DNA of 64,000 bases from assembly GCA_013054445.1 (NCBI GenBank), contig JAAMPI010000005.1, forward strand, positions 50,519 through 114,518, in the 5' to 3' direction. Positions 1 through 10,864 of this stretch are shown here, piece by piece. The first letter of the stretch is position 1; each line of letters begins with the position of its first letter. The position numbers and the translations under genes are program-made. The notes beneath the pieces are model-generated. The model did not search any database and had not been told where the DNA came from. It saw only the letters and a program-made list of their open reading frames with translations. The stretch is from Cudoniella acicularis. Its lineage: Eukaryota > Ascomycota > Leotiomycetes > Helotiales > Helotiaceae.

Positions 1-299
1 GTGGTGAACACTGGACGGCGAATTCGACTTGGGATGGAACGTATGGAGTTGGGCAGCAGATGAGTGCGCTAAGTGTGGTGCAGAGCCTGTTGATTGATCA
101 AGTGAGCGAACTCGTCACCAATTCGACGGGTGGGACCAGTCAAGGAAATTCAGCGGCGGGGACTGGGAGTTCGTCGACGAGTAGTGTCACTGTTGAAACC
201 ACGATTACGACTGGCGATAAAGCGGGAGCGGCCTTCTTAACAGCGGTCATGATAGCAGGCGTGCTTGGCGGCTGTGGATTTATGGTCATGGGGGCGTGA
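1..299 (+). CDS. GH76 cell-wall mannosidase (DFG5/DCW1 type), C-terminal end only
   Basis: Only the last 98 residues are in the window; the gene enters from the left in the frame whose first full codon is at base 3, and the TGA is at 297-299. The readable part begins with GEHWTANSTWDG and YGVGQQMSAL, which resembles the end of the GH76 catalytic domain. A Ser/Thr/Gly-rich spacer follows, then a hydrophobic C-terminus (AGAAFLTAVMIAGVLGG) of the kind replaced by a GPI anchor. Members of this family (Dfg5, Dcw1) act at the plasma membrane and wall, where they are thought to cross-link GPI proteins through their glycan to wall glucan. The catalytic Asp pair lies outside the window, so activity cannot be judged here. 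The identification rests on the C-terminal pattern alone. Confidence 0.82.
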   Translation, partial: GEHWTANSTWDGTYGVGQQMSALSVVQSLLIDQVSELVTNSTGGTSQGNSAAGTGSSSTSSVTVETTITTGDKAGAAFLTAVMIAGVLGGCGFMVMGA

Positions 300-1595
300 T
301 AAGTTCTAATGAGAGCCATTTGCTCTCTTGTGTTCTTTTGTTATATAAGCGCATTCTTTGTACATTTTTTCGATCCTAGACTTCTAGGTACAGACCGGAT
401 GTCGGGAATCTAGCTAGGCGCTCGGCGTTGTTTCGATAATTTTATTTTCTTACTCATGTAAATATGTATTTATACCCACAAGCAACTCAGAGGAACACGC
501 TCTACCATTGGATTTCCTCGCGGTTATAAAATATTCCTTCTTTTCCTTGAGTGTCGTCGCCAGTGACAAGTATCATTCCTCCGCCCACCACAATATCACC
601 ACCGCACAACTCCGCCTTTCACAAGCCCTTCCCGAACCTTACTTCAATAAAAGCCTCGGTCTTTGAAAACAAGCCCCCGAATCTCTCGGTGCACGCGGGG
701 AAGAGCATCCTAAATGGATGGCGTATCCTGGGGTATAGTAAGGCTGATATGCGGAGATGCGGCAGAGCTACCCGGAGTGGAAGAATGACCCGGGGTGAGT
801 ACCTTGCATGTACCTTTTTGTTCGCTCTCTTTCGGCGACTTCATAAGTTTTGTTCTGGGGGTTAATTTCCAATTGCGGTCTTGAAATTTTTAAGGTTGAG
901 AAGTTTCTCCTTCAACATGTCATTGGTTAAAATTCTATTGTTATACTTGCCTACTAGCTATTCAAAATATTTATCTCCTTCCACACAAAATCAAGGAATT
1001 TCTTCAATGCTAGCCAAATTAAAGCTGCATATCAGATCTTACACGCTATTACGTGCACGAGCGTCAACTAAAGCTCCCATAACCACAAACCGACCAGGTT
1101 CTCCACAAACATCTCTAGGGATGTCCCGGAGATAGATCTCCATTTCGCCATCACCCGTCCCATGCACATCTGTTTCTCTCCACATTCAGCACAAATTTCA
1201 CGTGTATGTCCGAATGCTGTTACTATCAAACTCTTTCGGAGAGTGCAAAGTGGAGGAAACTGCATCTCTTCGGACGAAACATCCAGTGATTACACTTACT
1301 CCACCAAATAAGTCCTAAGAACGCGGGGTATATGGAAACGGAGAACATGGAGATGGCAAAGACTAGGAAAGACAACGCATGTGAGCTACCCCGTACCTTG
1401 GCGTCCTCCTTGCCCTCTATCCCAGGAGAAACGTGGACACCATTCATCATCCAAGAAAAGTATATAAATTGTCCATATGTCCTGCATCACATCACTTCCC
1501 TCTCCATCACATCATCAGCTTCCAATCCAAAACCAGTACCGACACATCCACAATCTCAATCTAAGTTCTTCTTAAGCTCAAACCAGACAGTCAAC
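300..1595. other. Intergenic: GH76 3' flank and CFEM-gene promoter
   Basis: No supported gene. Bases 300-540 look like an AT-rich 3' flank. The open frame at 551-865 has no ATG start and no family features. A TATA-like element lies at 1461-1468, and pyrimidine-rich, CA-rich leader sequence runs from there to the ATG at 1596. Confidence 0.6.
1461..1468 (+). promoter_or_regulatory. TATA-box-like element before the CFEM gene
   Basis: TATATAAA lies about 128 bases upstream of the CFEM start codon, a plausible distance once an untranslated leader is allowed for. It is read from the sequence; its use is inferred. Confidence 0.45.
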
Positions 1596-2114
1596 ATGCA
1601 ATTTCCAACCGTCTCCACCATTGTCCTGGCCTTGGCCACTGCCGTCATGGCACAAATCGACCTCAGCGGTCTTCCAGACTGTGCTGTACGTATATCTATC
1701 CAACCATCCCCCTCATTTTCAAGTGTTTTAGAGAAATATGAACTGATAGACATGACGAAAATAGCAGGTGTGCTTTGTGGATAACCTAGTCAACACCGCC
1801 TGCAATAGCACTGACATTGTTTGCCTCTGCGGCGATTCGACCTACTTCACAGATACCGAAGTCTGCGTGCTGACTGATTGTGACACTGCTGACGCCGAAA
1901 GTATGTTCCTCCTTTTTTGCTGCTCTCTGCTCCCTCCTCCCTCCCTACTTCATTTTCTTTACTCGAATTGTCTTCCCAACAGAAAAATAGAGAAGAGGCG
2001 AAAAGAAAGAGGCTAATGAAAACAACAGCAACCCTCACTTGGGCCGACACAACTTGCGCTGCTGCTGGTGTCCCACTGAGCAAGAAGCGATCTATCTTTG
2101 GACGAAAGCACTAG
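1596..2114 (+). CDS. Small secreted CFEM-domain protein
   Basis: Three exons are inferred: 1596-1685, 1768-1900 and 2029-2114, with GTACGT and GTATGT donors and a CTAATG branch point just before the last acceptor. They give a 102-residue protein. Residues 1-19 form a signal peptide ending AVMA. The rest is almost only one CFEM domain with eight cysteines, beginning LPDCAVC and containing a CNSTDIVCLC core; the Asp in that core sits where characterised CFEM proteins hold haem iron. The C-terminus (KKRSIFGRKH) is basic and has no hydrophobic tail, so a GPI anchor is unlikely and the protein should be released. Known roles of the family are haem/iron capture, wall adhesion and, in plant pathogens, effectors; which applies here cannot be told. 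Translation past either intron runs into stops, which supports the splicing. Confidence 0.85.
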
Positions 2115-3145
2115 GTGCACCTTCTCGAATCTCTCCCTTACTTCCGATCGTATCATGCAATTGGCAGCGAAATTGATAGGGAGGGCAAAGAGTATCAAGG
2201 GAACAAAAAGAAAAAAATGATGTGTTGGTGGTGGGAGAGTAGAATGTTTAGCTCTCGCTATGATACTTTGGTTGGCAGCTAGCTTTCTACAATTCAATAA
2301 GGTCCCATGCCAATTTTCCCCAAATCAATGCATCGGCGAATTATATATGCATCATTGATTTACGAAAATCATTTAAATATCAAGCATTGGCCCTTAGCAA
2401 AACCTTTGTATTCCTACCTTTAAAGTTTTAATAGAAAAATTACGATCAGAGATATAAAATTAAAATTGACAGTAATTATAAGAAACTTAAGCACATTCCA
2501 GAAATTTCTTTTTGAAAATACTTTATGCTTTTTTAAAATCTTTAAAGTGGTTTGCGTAGAGAGCAAATGAATGGTCTCAACTCTAAAGCTACTTTATACA
2601 AATTCACTAAAGGTAGCCTCTCAACATTACGTGAGCTTCCCTATTGAAGTCACAACAAGATATAAAAGCTGCATATTATCGTAAAGATTAATGCCATAAT
2701 TCTATTGGAGTAGATTTATAAGTTGGCTTGAAGGTAGTTTATATTAGTAAGGTTGAGAACAAATATGATTGAGAACAACCAACCTTCTATTTAGTTTAGA
2801 CGCAATCTCATTTGCATTTCTTAACTATCTAGTCACTTCAGCGCTTAATCATTTTTCGAGGTAATGATTTGAGATCTGCCGCTTTAAGCCATGAACCCGT
2901 CGTCACTCCACACAGAGGATGTCATGATCACGTGACTCACGTGCTTTTCAACCCGCAGGCAGAACGCGACATCTTGAGCTTAAGATCTCGTGTTAAACGA
3001 AGCTCTAGAAAGGTTGCAACAGCTCGCTCTCTCACCATTCCACAATTCGACACCCACATACGAACAGAATCTTTATTACTATTGCGATACTTTTACCATA
3101 TTTCATCGTCTGACAGCCTCCAAACATCCCAATCGTCCTCCAGAC
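2115..3145. other. Intergenic: AT-rich block and sds23 promoter
   Basis: Bases 2300-2860 are strikingly AT-rich and have no long frame on either strand; they could be a decayed repeat, but I cannot align them to one. The proximal part holds the paired CACGTG sites described separately. The frame that is open from 2990 into sds23 is probably leader sequence, because family similarity begins at the ATG at 3146. Confidence 0.6.
2928..2943 (+). promoter_or_regulatory. Paired CACGTG (E-box) sites upstream of sds23
   Basis: The palindrome TCACGTGA (2928-2935) is followed three bases later by a second CACGTG (2938-2943), about 200 bases before the sds23 ATG. This is the core bound by bHLH factors such as Cbf1/Cpf1. 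Two sites so close are unlikely by chance; binding is inferred. Confidence 0.5.
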
Positions 3146-4680
3146 ATGGCAGACCCCACATTACCCGCCGATGCTCCCCCGCGCAAAAGCACGGAAAGTC
3201 CAAGGAACGGTGGAACTATCAGTCATCGCTCGAGCTTCGCAGAGAATTTAAGACACTCTCCTCGTTCTCAGCGACATCCGTCATTCACCCAAGCCGCTGT
3301 CCAAGAGCTCCTCAACCACCCGCCGGCCACGAAGACCGGAGACCCTCGATTTGTCGGTAGGGATTGGAGAAACATACGTGTAGGAGAGCTGGTTACAAAG
3401 AATGAAGTTAGATGGGCTGATCTTGATACGGACGTTCAAACTGCGGCGAGCTTGTTAATTGAAGCTGGGCCTCCAAACGTTATCCTACTGCGCGAGAATC
3501 CGAACAACACGAATGCTTATGGCACGTTCGACTATAATGATCTCAATGCATACCTTCTAGTCGTCGTTGGATTGGCAAGTCCAGAACAAACCCAATTAGC
3601 TGAGTTCCAGGCCTTGGCAACGCGAGCTCGAGAGGGAAAGCCGATTCTACTTCGAGAGACTAGTATACTGAAGAAGCCCGAGCTTCCAGTCACATTATCA
3701 GAGTCGGACGATCTATCAAAAGCAATGGAGCATTTCGGAGGTGGTGTACATCGGATACTTGTGCAAAAAGACGGCTCAAATGAAGTTGTCGGTATCCTCA
3801 GCCAATTGAAGCTTGTCAAATTTCTCTGGGATAATGGTACCAGCTTTCCAAGTATCGACCAGTTATATCCAATGATATTGAAGGACTTGAATATCGGTAC
3901 CCCATCCACAATTGCGATTAAGTAAGTAGGTCTAAGTCAGTATAATTAAAGGTGCTAATGCGTAAAAAGCGGTGACAAGCCTTTGACCGATGCTCTTCAA
4001 CTAATGAGCAACGAAGGTTTAACTAGCGTTCCTGTTGTGGATAATGCTTTAAATGTGGTTGGAAATATCTCCACAGCCGATGTCAAACTCCTCACCAGCT
4101 CCGCCAGTTTACCTCTCTTGAAATCCACTTGCATTCACTTCGTATCAGTCATACTTTCGGAAAGGGGTATTGGCGATGGAAAGGACTCCTTCCCAGGTAA
4201 ACAGTTCAACACCTAAAATCCAGACTATCATCATACTAATCATATGTCTCTTCAGTTTTTCATGTCAGCCCCTATTCGACGCTAGCGCATACAGTTGCAA
4301 AACTAGTGGCAACTAGATCTCATCGAATGTGGATTGTTGAGTCTTCCTCGCCATCTCCATCCAATCCAGCCACTCCATTATCGACCCCGTCAATCAGTCA
4401 CGCCGTGTTGGTTTCCCCAAGTTCATCAAATCCTACCTCGCCCTCCCTTTCGGGCTCTTTTCCAGCAGTCTCAGCGGCGGCTTTACCAGGTGCTCGGATT
4501 TCAGGCCGTTTGACTGGTGTTGTCTCGTTGACAGATGTTCTTAACCTCTTTGCTCGACAGTCTGGTCTCCATCCTACGAACCCAAATGAGCAACGAGAGA
4601 GACGACGTAGAAGCTCAAGCAGTTCGCTCAGGCCAAGCATCGATTCTGTCCGAGGATCAAGCATTGACATGAGAAGGTGA
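3146..4680 (+). CDS. sds23: Sds23/Moc1-type CBS-domain protein
   Basis: Three exons (3146-3921, 3970-4196, 4256-4680) join in frame to 475 residues. The N-terminus ([13 protein letters not shown], then HRSSFAEN) is the typical start of this family, which is why 3146 is preferred over the earlier open frame from 2990. CBS-type repeats follow, including [10 protein letters not shown] and [20 protein letters not shown] long Ser/Pro-rich insert in the third exon interrupts the last repeat before [17 protein letters not shown]. Fission yeast Sds23 and budding yeast Sds23/Sds24 inhibit PP2A-type phosphatases and help control mitotic entry, cell separation and nutrient response; CBS repeats usually bind adenine nucleotides. 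The Ser/Thr-rich ends and insert are likely phosphorylation sites, which is inference. Confidence 0.92.
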
Positions 4681-5940
4681 AGCGTGTGCAAATTATTTTT
4701 GTTTTTGTTTTTTATGATCCAACAGCGAGGAATGCATGGTATTCTTGCAGGGCGGGTAAGATTCTTAAATACAGGATGGCGTTTGGAGTAACCAGAGTCG
4801 ACTTACTCATAGCGAAAGTAGTGATTTTGAGATTTAAAACGTGATTCCCTGGGAGCTTCTTTGCTTCTGGTAGGCTCTCTCTTCATGAGATGCGATTATG
4901 ACGGTGGGCTCGACGCCGAAAGATGCGTTCATTCTATAAGTTTAGGACGATAAAAATGCTTAGATCAAGAATTCAAAACCGGAGCTGGATTGCTCACAAT
5001 TAATCTGATTTACGATAGTGACACATGGCTCCTCTGAAACCTCGCTCCGTGCTGCTAATGCACGGAAAATTCGGAAGCAGGTGGCCAATTGCAACCAACC
5101 TAAGACTCGAAGATATATCTTCTCTTTCCCTTTCCCAGAACTGTAGTAATCATAGAAGACAGCTGGAAAGCCAGTACAGGCTGGCATATTTTGATGGTTC
5201 ATGGCTCGTTCGAAAACATTGCAGCCGGGAGCTGTAGCTGAACTCTTGACGTGTCAACCGCGAGATGGCTTGCTCTTTATAAGACAGACACGCACTAGAA
5301 ACATAAAGTAAAGGCCAAAGTGACAACTATGGAGCCTTTGGTGCATCATGTGCGCTTGACACCTGAGCATGGAAAAGGCCGCGCTGCTTTGCTGCAGTCC
5401 TTTCACATTCCGCGGTGGCATTTCCGGCCTTAATCTCTCCGGCATATATACAACCCTTTTTGGTTGGCTGGGCTTTTGTTAATAATGATGATATTAGCAT
5501 AAGGATGAGTTATGTGAAAGTGACTCGAAGATGAGTGGTTGCACAGCAGATCGCAATCGCAAATTCAGTGCTACGGTGGCCAACAACTCCGGTCACGCGG
5601 TTACGGTTGCCGTTCGTTCTTTGTGTTAGCGATTCGCTTTCAGAAGAACTTTGGTGCCATTTTGCTGGAAAATAATATTGCTGGCATTCATTTATTTTCT
5701 CCACGCGCCTCAAACATTTGTCGACGAGCACAACGCAGTCCCTCCTTACGCTGTACATCACAAATCGCCCTTGAAGACTTGCTTCCCTTTCCCAGACCTC
5801 AACCCCTCGCATCGTGCCATCGCGGGGTGTTGATCCAGGCGCGTCAACATTGCTGGCGGGGCATGCGCTTGATCCGCTTGACCTCTGAAATCTTTTGAGA
5901 ATCGCCCTTTTATCCCCGAACCCATTCGAAGTTTGAGAAA
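4681..5940. other. Intergenic: sds23 3' flank and kap121 promoter
   Basis: No supported gene. The short frames here (for example 5539-5898 plus and 5510-6004 minus) have no recognisable family, overlap each other and lack splice support. The last 100 bases are a plausible leader for the importin gene. Confidence 0.6.
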
Positions 5941-8900
5941 ATGTCGGTCCTACCAGCGGATGTACATGCGGAACTCGCGCAGTTGCTGGATGCACTGCAA
6001 TCATCCGACAACAGTGTGCGATCGCAGGCAGAGGAGCATCTTAATAACAACTGGGTCGCGACGAGGCCGGATATGCTCTTGATGGGCTTGGTGGAGCAAA
6101 TTCAAGGGTCCAACGATCCAACGGTCAGTCTGCCATGCCTCTCCTACTCTTCAAATGGCTTCACCTATGCTGACGCCTTTTTGTGTTCAGACTCGCTCTT
6201 TTGCTGCCGTGATCTTCCGACGAATGGCTTCAAAAAACCGCAAGCTACCGAATGGCGAGAGCATAGAAACTTTCCTTTCTTTACAGCAAGAGCAAGGCTA
6301 TGTCATTAGACAGAAACTCATCGAGGCGTTGGGCACGGAAGCCACTAACAGCGTGCGAAACAAAATTGGTGATGCGGTCGCTGAGATTGCTAGACAATAT
6401 TCTGACGGAAGTATGTGCCCCAAATTCAATCTTTTGTGACAATTTCTCTCAGCAAATGCTCAGGTCAATACTAATGTGGAGGCAGAACTTCAATGGCCGG
6501 AGATCTTAGGCGTCTTATCCACTCTCAGCATATCCTCAGAGGTTGGCCAGCGTGAGATCGCATATCGTATATTTTCTACGACACCGGGCATCATTGAGAA
6601 ACAGCACGAAGATACCGTTCTCTCTGCGTTCACGAAAGGCTTCAAGGACAACGATGTTTCTGTAGGTTTCCCAGTATCGGCATTGTTGGACAACTACTAA
6701 ATGTAGAAATAGGTTCGATTGGCGGCAATGGAAGCATTTGCTTCTTTTTTCCGAAGCATTCCCAAAAAGTCCCAAACAAAATATTACGCCCTTATACCTG
6801 ACGTTTTGAATATCTTGCCACCTATAAAAGAGTCCGGGGAGTCGGAGGAGCTCACAAGAGCCCTCATTTCGCTCATTGACCTGGCCGAGGTCGCTCCAAA
6901 AATGTTCAAGCCTTTATTCCGCAATTTGGTAGCCTTCAGCATCTCTGTAATCCAGGACAAGGAGCATTCGGACCAAGCTCGCCAAAATGCTCTGGAGCTC
7001 ATGGCAACCTTCGCTGATTACGCTCCAGCTATGTGCAAAAAAGACGCTACCTATACGAATGATATGATAACACAATGCTTAAGTCTAATGACAGATATTG
7101 GCATCGACGATGATGATGCTTCCGAGTGGAATACTTCCGAAGACGTACGTGCCGCCTTACAAGATTTAATGGCTTCTCCGCTAATCATATGTAGATGGAT
7201 CCTGATGAGAGTGATCAAAATCACGTTGCAGGCGAGCAATGCATGGATCGATTAGCCAACAAGCTTGGTGGTCAAACAATTTTGGCACCCACATTTAGCT
7301 GGCTCCCCCGGATGATGAATTCAGATGCCTGGCGAGATCGTCATGCGGCTCTGATGGCTATTTCAGCTATATCTGAAGGTTGCAGAGATTTAATGGAAGG
7401 TGAATTAAGTCAGGTCTTAGAACTCGTGGTTCCGGCACTTCGAGATCCACACCCTCGAGTTCGGTGGGCTGGTTGCAACGCTCTTGGTCAGATGAGCACC
7501 GACTTCGCCGGTACAATGCAGTCTAAATATCACTCCGTAGTGGTGCCAGCCATAATTCCTGTCCTCGACTCACCCGAGCCTCGAGTCCAGGCGCATGCAG
7601 CTGCTGCACTTGTAAACTTTTGTGAGGAGGCTGAGAAGGAGATTTTGGAGCCTTATCTCGACGATCTACTCACGCACCTATTCCAACTCCTTCAAAGCGA
7701 AAAGCGTTATGTCCAAGAGCAAGCTCTTTCCACAATCGCCACCATAGCAGATTCAGCAGAAGCGGCCTTCTCGAAGTACTACGATACCTTGATGCCCCTA
7801 CTCTTCTCTGTATTGCAACAAGAAAACACTAAAGAGCTCCGATTGCTTCGAGCAAAAGCAATGGAGTGCGCTACTCTCATTGCTCTTGCAGTTGGAAAGG
7901 CAAGACTAGGAAACGATGCTATGGCTTTAGTCCAGCTTCTAGCTACCATTCAGCAAAGCATTACAGATGCTGATGACCCTCAAGCACAATATCTTATGCA
8001 CTGCTGGGGCAGAATGTGCAGGGTTTTGGGCCAGGATTTCTTACCCTTCTTGCCCAGCGTCATGCCTCCCTTATTGCAACTTGCTAGCGCAAAGGCCGAC
8101 ATTCAGCTGCTGGAGGATGACGATGAAGTCGACCAGGTTCAACAGGAGGAAGGCTGGGAACTTGTGCCTCTAAAGGGAAAAATCATTGGCATCAAGACGA
8201 GCACACTCGACGACAAACATATGGCAATTGAGCTTCTCGTAGTCTATGCTCAGGTTCTCGAGGGCTCGTTTGCACCCTACGTTGCTGAGGTTATGGAAAA
8301 GATTGCTTTACCCGGTCTCGCGTTCTTTTTCCACGATCCGGTTCGTGTAGTCTCCGCGAAATGCGTTCCACAGCTTCTTAATTCCTACAAGAAGCAATTC
8401 GGCAATCCATCCAATGAGCTTCAAGCTCTATGGAATGCGACGATTGAGAAGCTGCTAGAGGTTCTCAGCGCCGAGCCTGCTGTGGATACCCTTGCTGAAA
8501 TGTACCAATGCTTTTACGAATCAGTTGAGGTACTGGGTAAAAACTGCCTCACAGCGCAACACATGGAGACTTTCATCGATTCAGCTCATTCGGCTTTGGA
8601 GGATTATAAGGACCGCGTCGCAGCAAGAGCAGAGGAGCGGGAAGAAGTCAACAGAGAAGAAGGCGAGGAAGAATCAGAAGACACCTTATTCGCTATCGAG
8701 GATGACCAGACTCTGTTGTCCGACATGAACAAAGCCTATCACTGCATCTTTAAGAACCATGGAGTGTCTTTCCTTCCCGCCTGGGAGAGACTTCACGCGA
8801 CATACGAAGCCTTCCTCAAGAGTCAAGATCCTACTCAACGGCAATGGGGATTGTGTATCATGGACGACGTTCTGGAGTTCTGTGGCGAACAAAGCTACAA

Positions 8901-9528
8901 GTACAATGCGGCAATTATTGAACCCCTTGTTGCTGGCTGCAGAGATCCAGCTCCGGCAAATCGTCAGGCGGCTGCTTACGGTATTGGTGTCGCAGCACAT
9001 AAAGGTGGCCCACAATGGTCACAATTCTTTGCTCCAGCTATCGAGCTGCTGTTCCAAGTAACACAGGTTCCGAATGCTCGAGGGGATGATGATGTGTATG
9101 CGACAGAAAATGCCTGTGCAGCTATCGCCAAAATTCTTCACTATAACGCCTCAGCCATCCCCAATATCCAACAAGTTATTGTTCAATGGATTGATACTCT
9201 CCCGGTTGTCAATGATGAAGAGGCAGCACCGTATGCCTATGCTTATCTTGCCCAACTGATCGACCAGTAAGTCATTCTGCTTCTGCATGTTCCTGCGGCC
9301 TCAAACTAACGTCTGCTCAGACAAAACCCGGCTGTTATCACCCAGGCTGGAAAAGTATTCATGTTCATTGCTCAAGCTTTGGAGGCAGAGACCTTACAAG
9401 GGCAAACGGCAGCCAGGATAGTCACGGCGGCGAAGATGTTGTTAGCGAGTGCCGGTTTGGATACTGCACAAGTCTTGCAACAACTGCCACCCGAGACTCA
9501 ACAAACTGTTCGGGCTTATTTTGGGTGA
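5941..9528 (+). CDS. kap121: Importin beta-3 (Kap121/Pse1 karyopherin)
   Basis: Six exons (5941-6123, 6191-6410, 6453-6661, 6713-7144, 7195-9266, 9321-9528) join in one frame to 1,107 residues, the usual size for this receptor. The protein is built of HEAT repeats throughout. Recognisable segments are TRSFAAVIFRRMASKN near the N-terminus, DPHPRVRWAGCNALGQM and SPEPRVQAHAAAALVNF in the middle, and an acidic stretch (REEVNREEGEEESEDT) before the C-terminal repeats. Kap121 carries ribosomal proteins, histones and cell-cycle factors into the nucleus, binds nucleoporins and releases cargo on RanGTP. Exon 3 could start at another AG, but only 6453 keeps the frame. The closest alternative, Kap123 (importin-4), fits the middle repeats less well. 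Confidence 0.95.
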
Positions 9529-10864
9529 TTGGATCGGCGTAGGAAACGACGGATGACTGGCTGTTATGAAGGCGTGGAGGCAAGCTGATGTGCAGGATGA
9601 GGATGGTTGGCAATACGGAAATGTTCGGGATGCTCGGAGTGAGGTTGACGATAGAATGATACCACATGCGCACATCTGATCTCTTATGTCTTGGGAGGGG
9701 GGGCCCTGGGTTGGTTTGGGCATTATTTAGCATAGCGAATTGCACGAGACCGAGGTCAGACATGAGGGCCATGAACAAGAGTGAGAACCCTGCAGGAGTT
9801 ACAGTAGCTAGTGCTAGGCAGGAAGTAGTTTGTACCTAAATACGGAGGGCAGTCAACTATCGTGCGAGCAATGCAGCAGTCTTCTCCCAATAGACTTCAA
9901 ACTTTAAAGGCTTACGGCATCGTGGTCCGGCTTGGAGCAAGTTGCATCACAAGGTTCACGCGTGCTCTGTGGTTTGTCCATATCTGTGACAGCCGTGGGT
10001 GTGCAGCCAAGAAAGCAGGCTCCGCTTTTAGTGGTGATGGCATTCTTGAATTGCATGTCATGAGTCGAGGCATGTGGACCAGGTCAGGCCAGGGAGTGTC
10101 GCGAGAGGTTTAAGTGCCGCCTGAGCACCGGGAACTGTACCTAGGTACAGTAATAAGGTTACTCGTGGACTTTTGTGAAGGCACCCGGCATCGACACCGA
10201 CGCCGAAGCCGACACTGACAACGCCGTAGACAAAAGACAGATACTCTTCTCTGCTTTTTGCCACTGTCTTTTCTTCTTCTTGTCCCTCCATCGAACTGAT
10301 CCAAGCGGCTTCGTCCCGGCAGCCCCTGCTTGCTTTTTACGACCTTGCCGCAATCTCACTGCTCGCCAGGCGTGGAGCCAAGCCCTCCACGCCTCAGTCA
10401 AAAGGCAGACCACGGCCCCAGTCCTCCGCGTCGCACCGTCGGAAAGATTGTTCACTTCTGCTTCCTTTGCGTCGAGGACCTCCTCTTGCTCTTCTAGGGG
10501 CTAGCGATGAGAGGAGTGTCTACAATTCGGTTTCCAGTTGTCCTGTGCCAATCCGAAAACCCTCCTGCAGCTGCAGCTTCTCTGCCTATACCAGGTGATC
10601 GTGGTGATATATCAAAAAGCAAAAGAAACTCCATTCGGTCGATTCTTCACATTCTCTTTCATACGCGCGTTGCAACGTTACCCAAGCCTCGTATCATTCT
10701 CGGCGACTCGACGACCAGGGACAAAGAACTTCAATATCGAAATAGTCCCGATACCCATTCCACCTAGTATCTCTTTCGACGAAACAAGCCTCCCCCGACC
10801 CACACATGATTCCACATCGACATCTTTACATCGACGATAGAGGACGCGGGCAGATGTTGGGATC
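9529..10864. other. Intergenic: kap121 3' flank and long wc-1 leader
   Basis: No supported gene. Several short ATG frames precede the wc-1 start (for example 10507-10767), so if transcription begins well upstream, as is common for such regulators, the leader would carry upstream ORFs. This is inference; no transcript start can be seen. Confidence 0.55.

Noticed and set aside
551..865. Open frame of 104 codons after the GH76 gene
   Set aside because: It has no ATG at its start and no recognisable family; it looks like chance coding in GC-moderate sequence.
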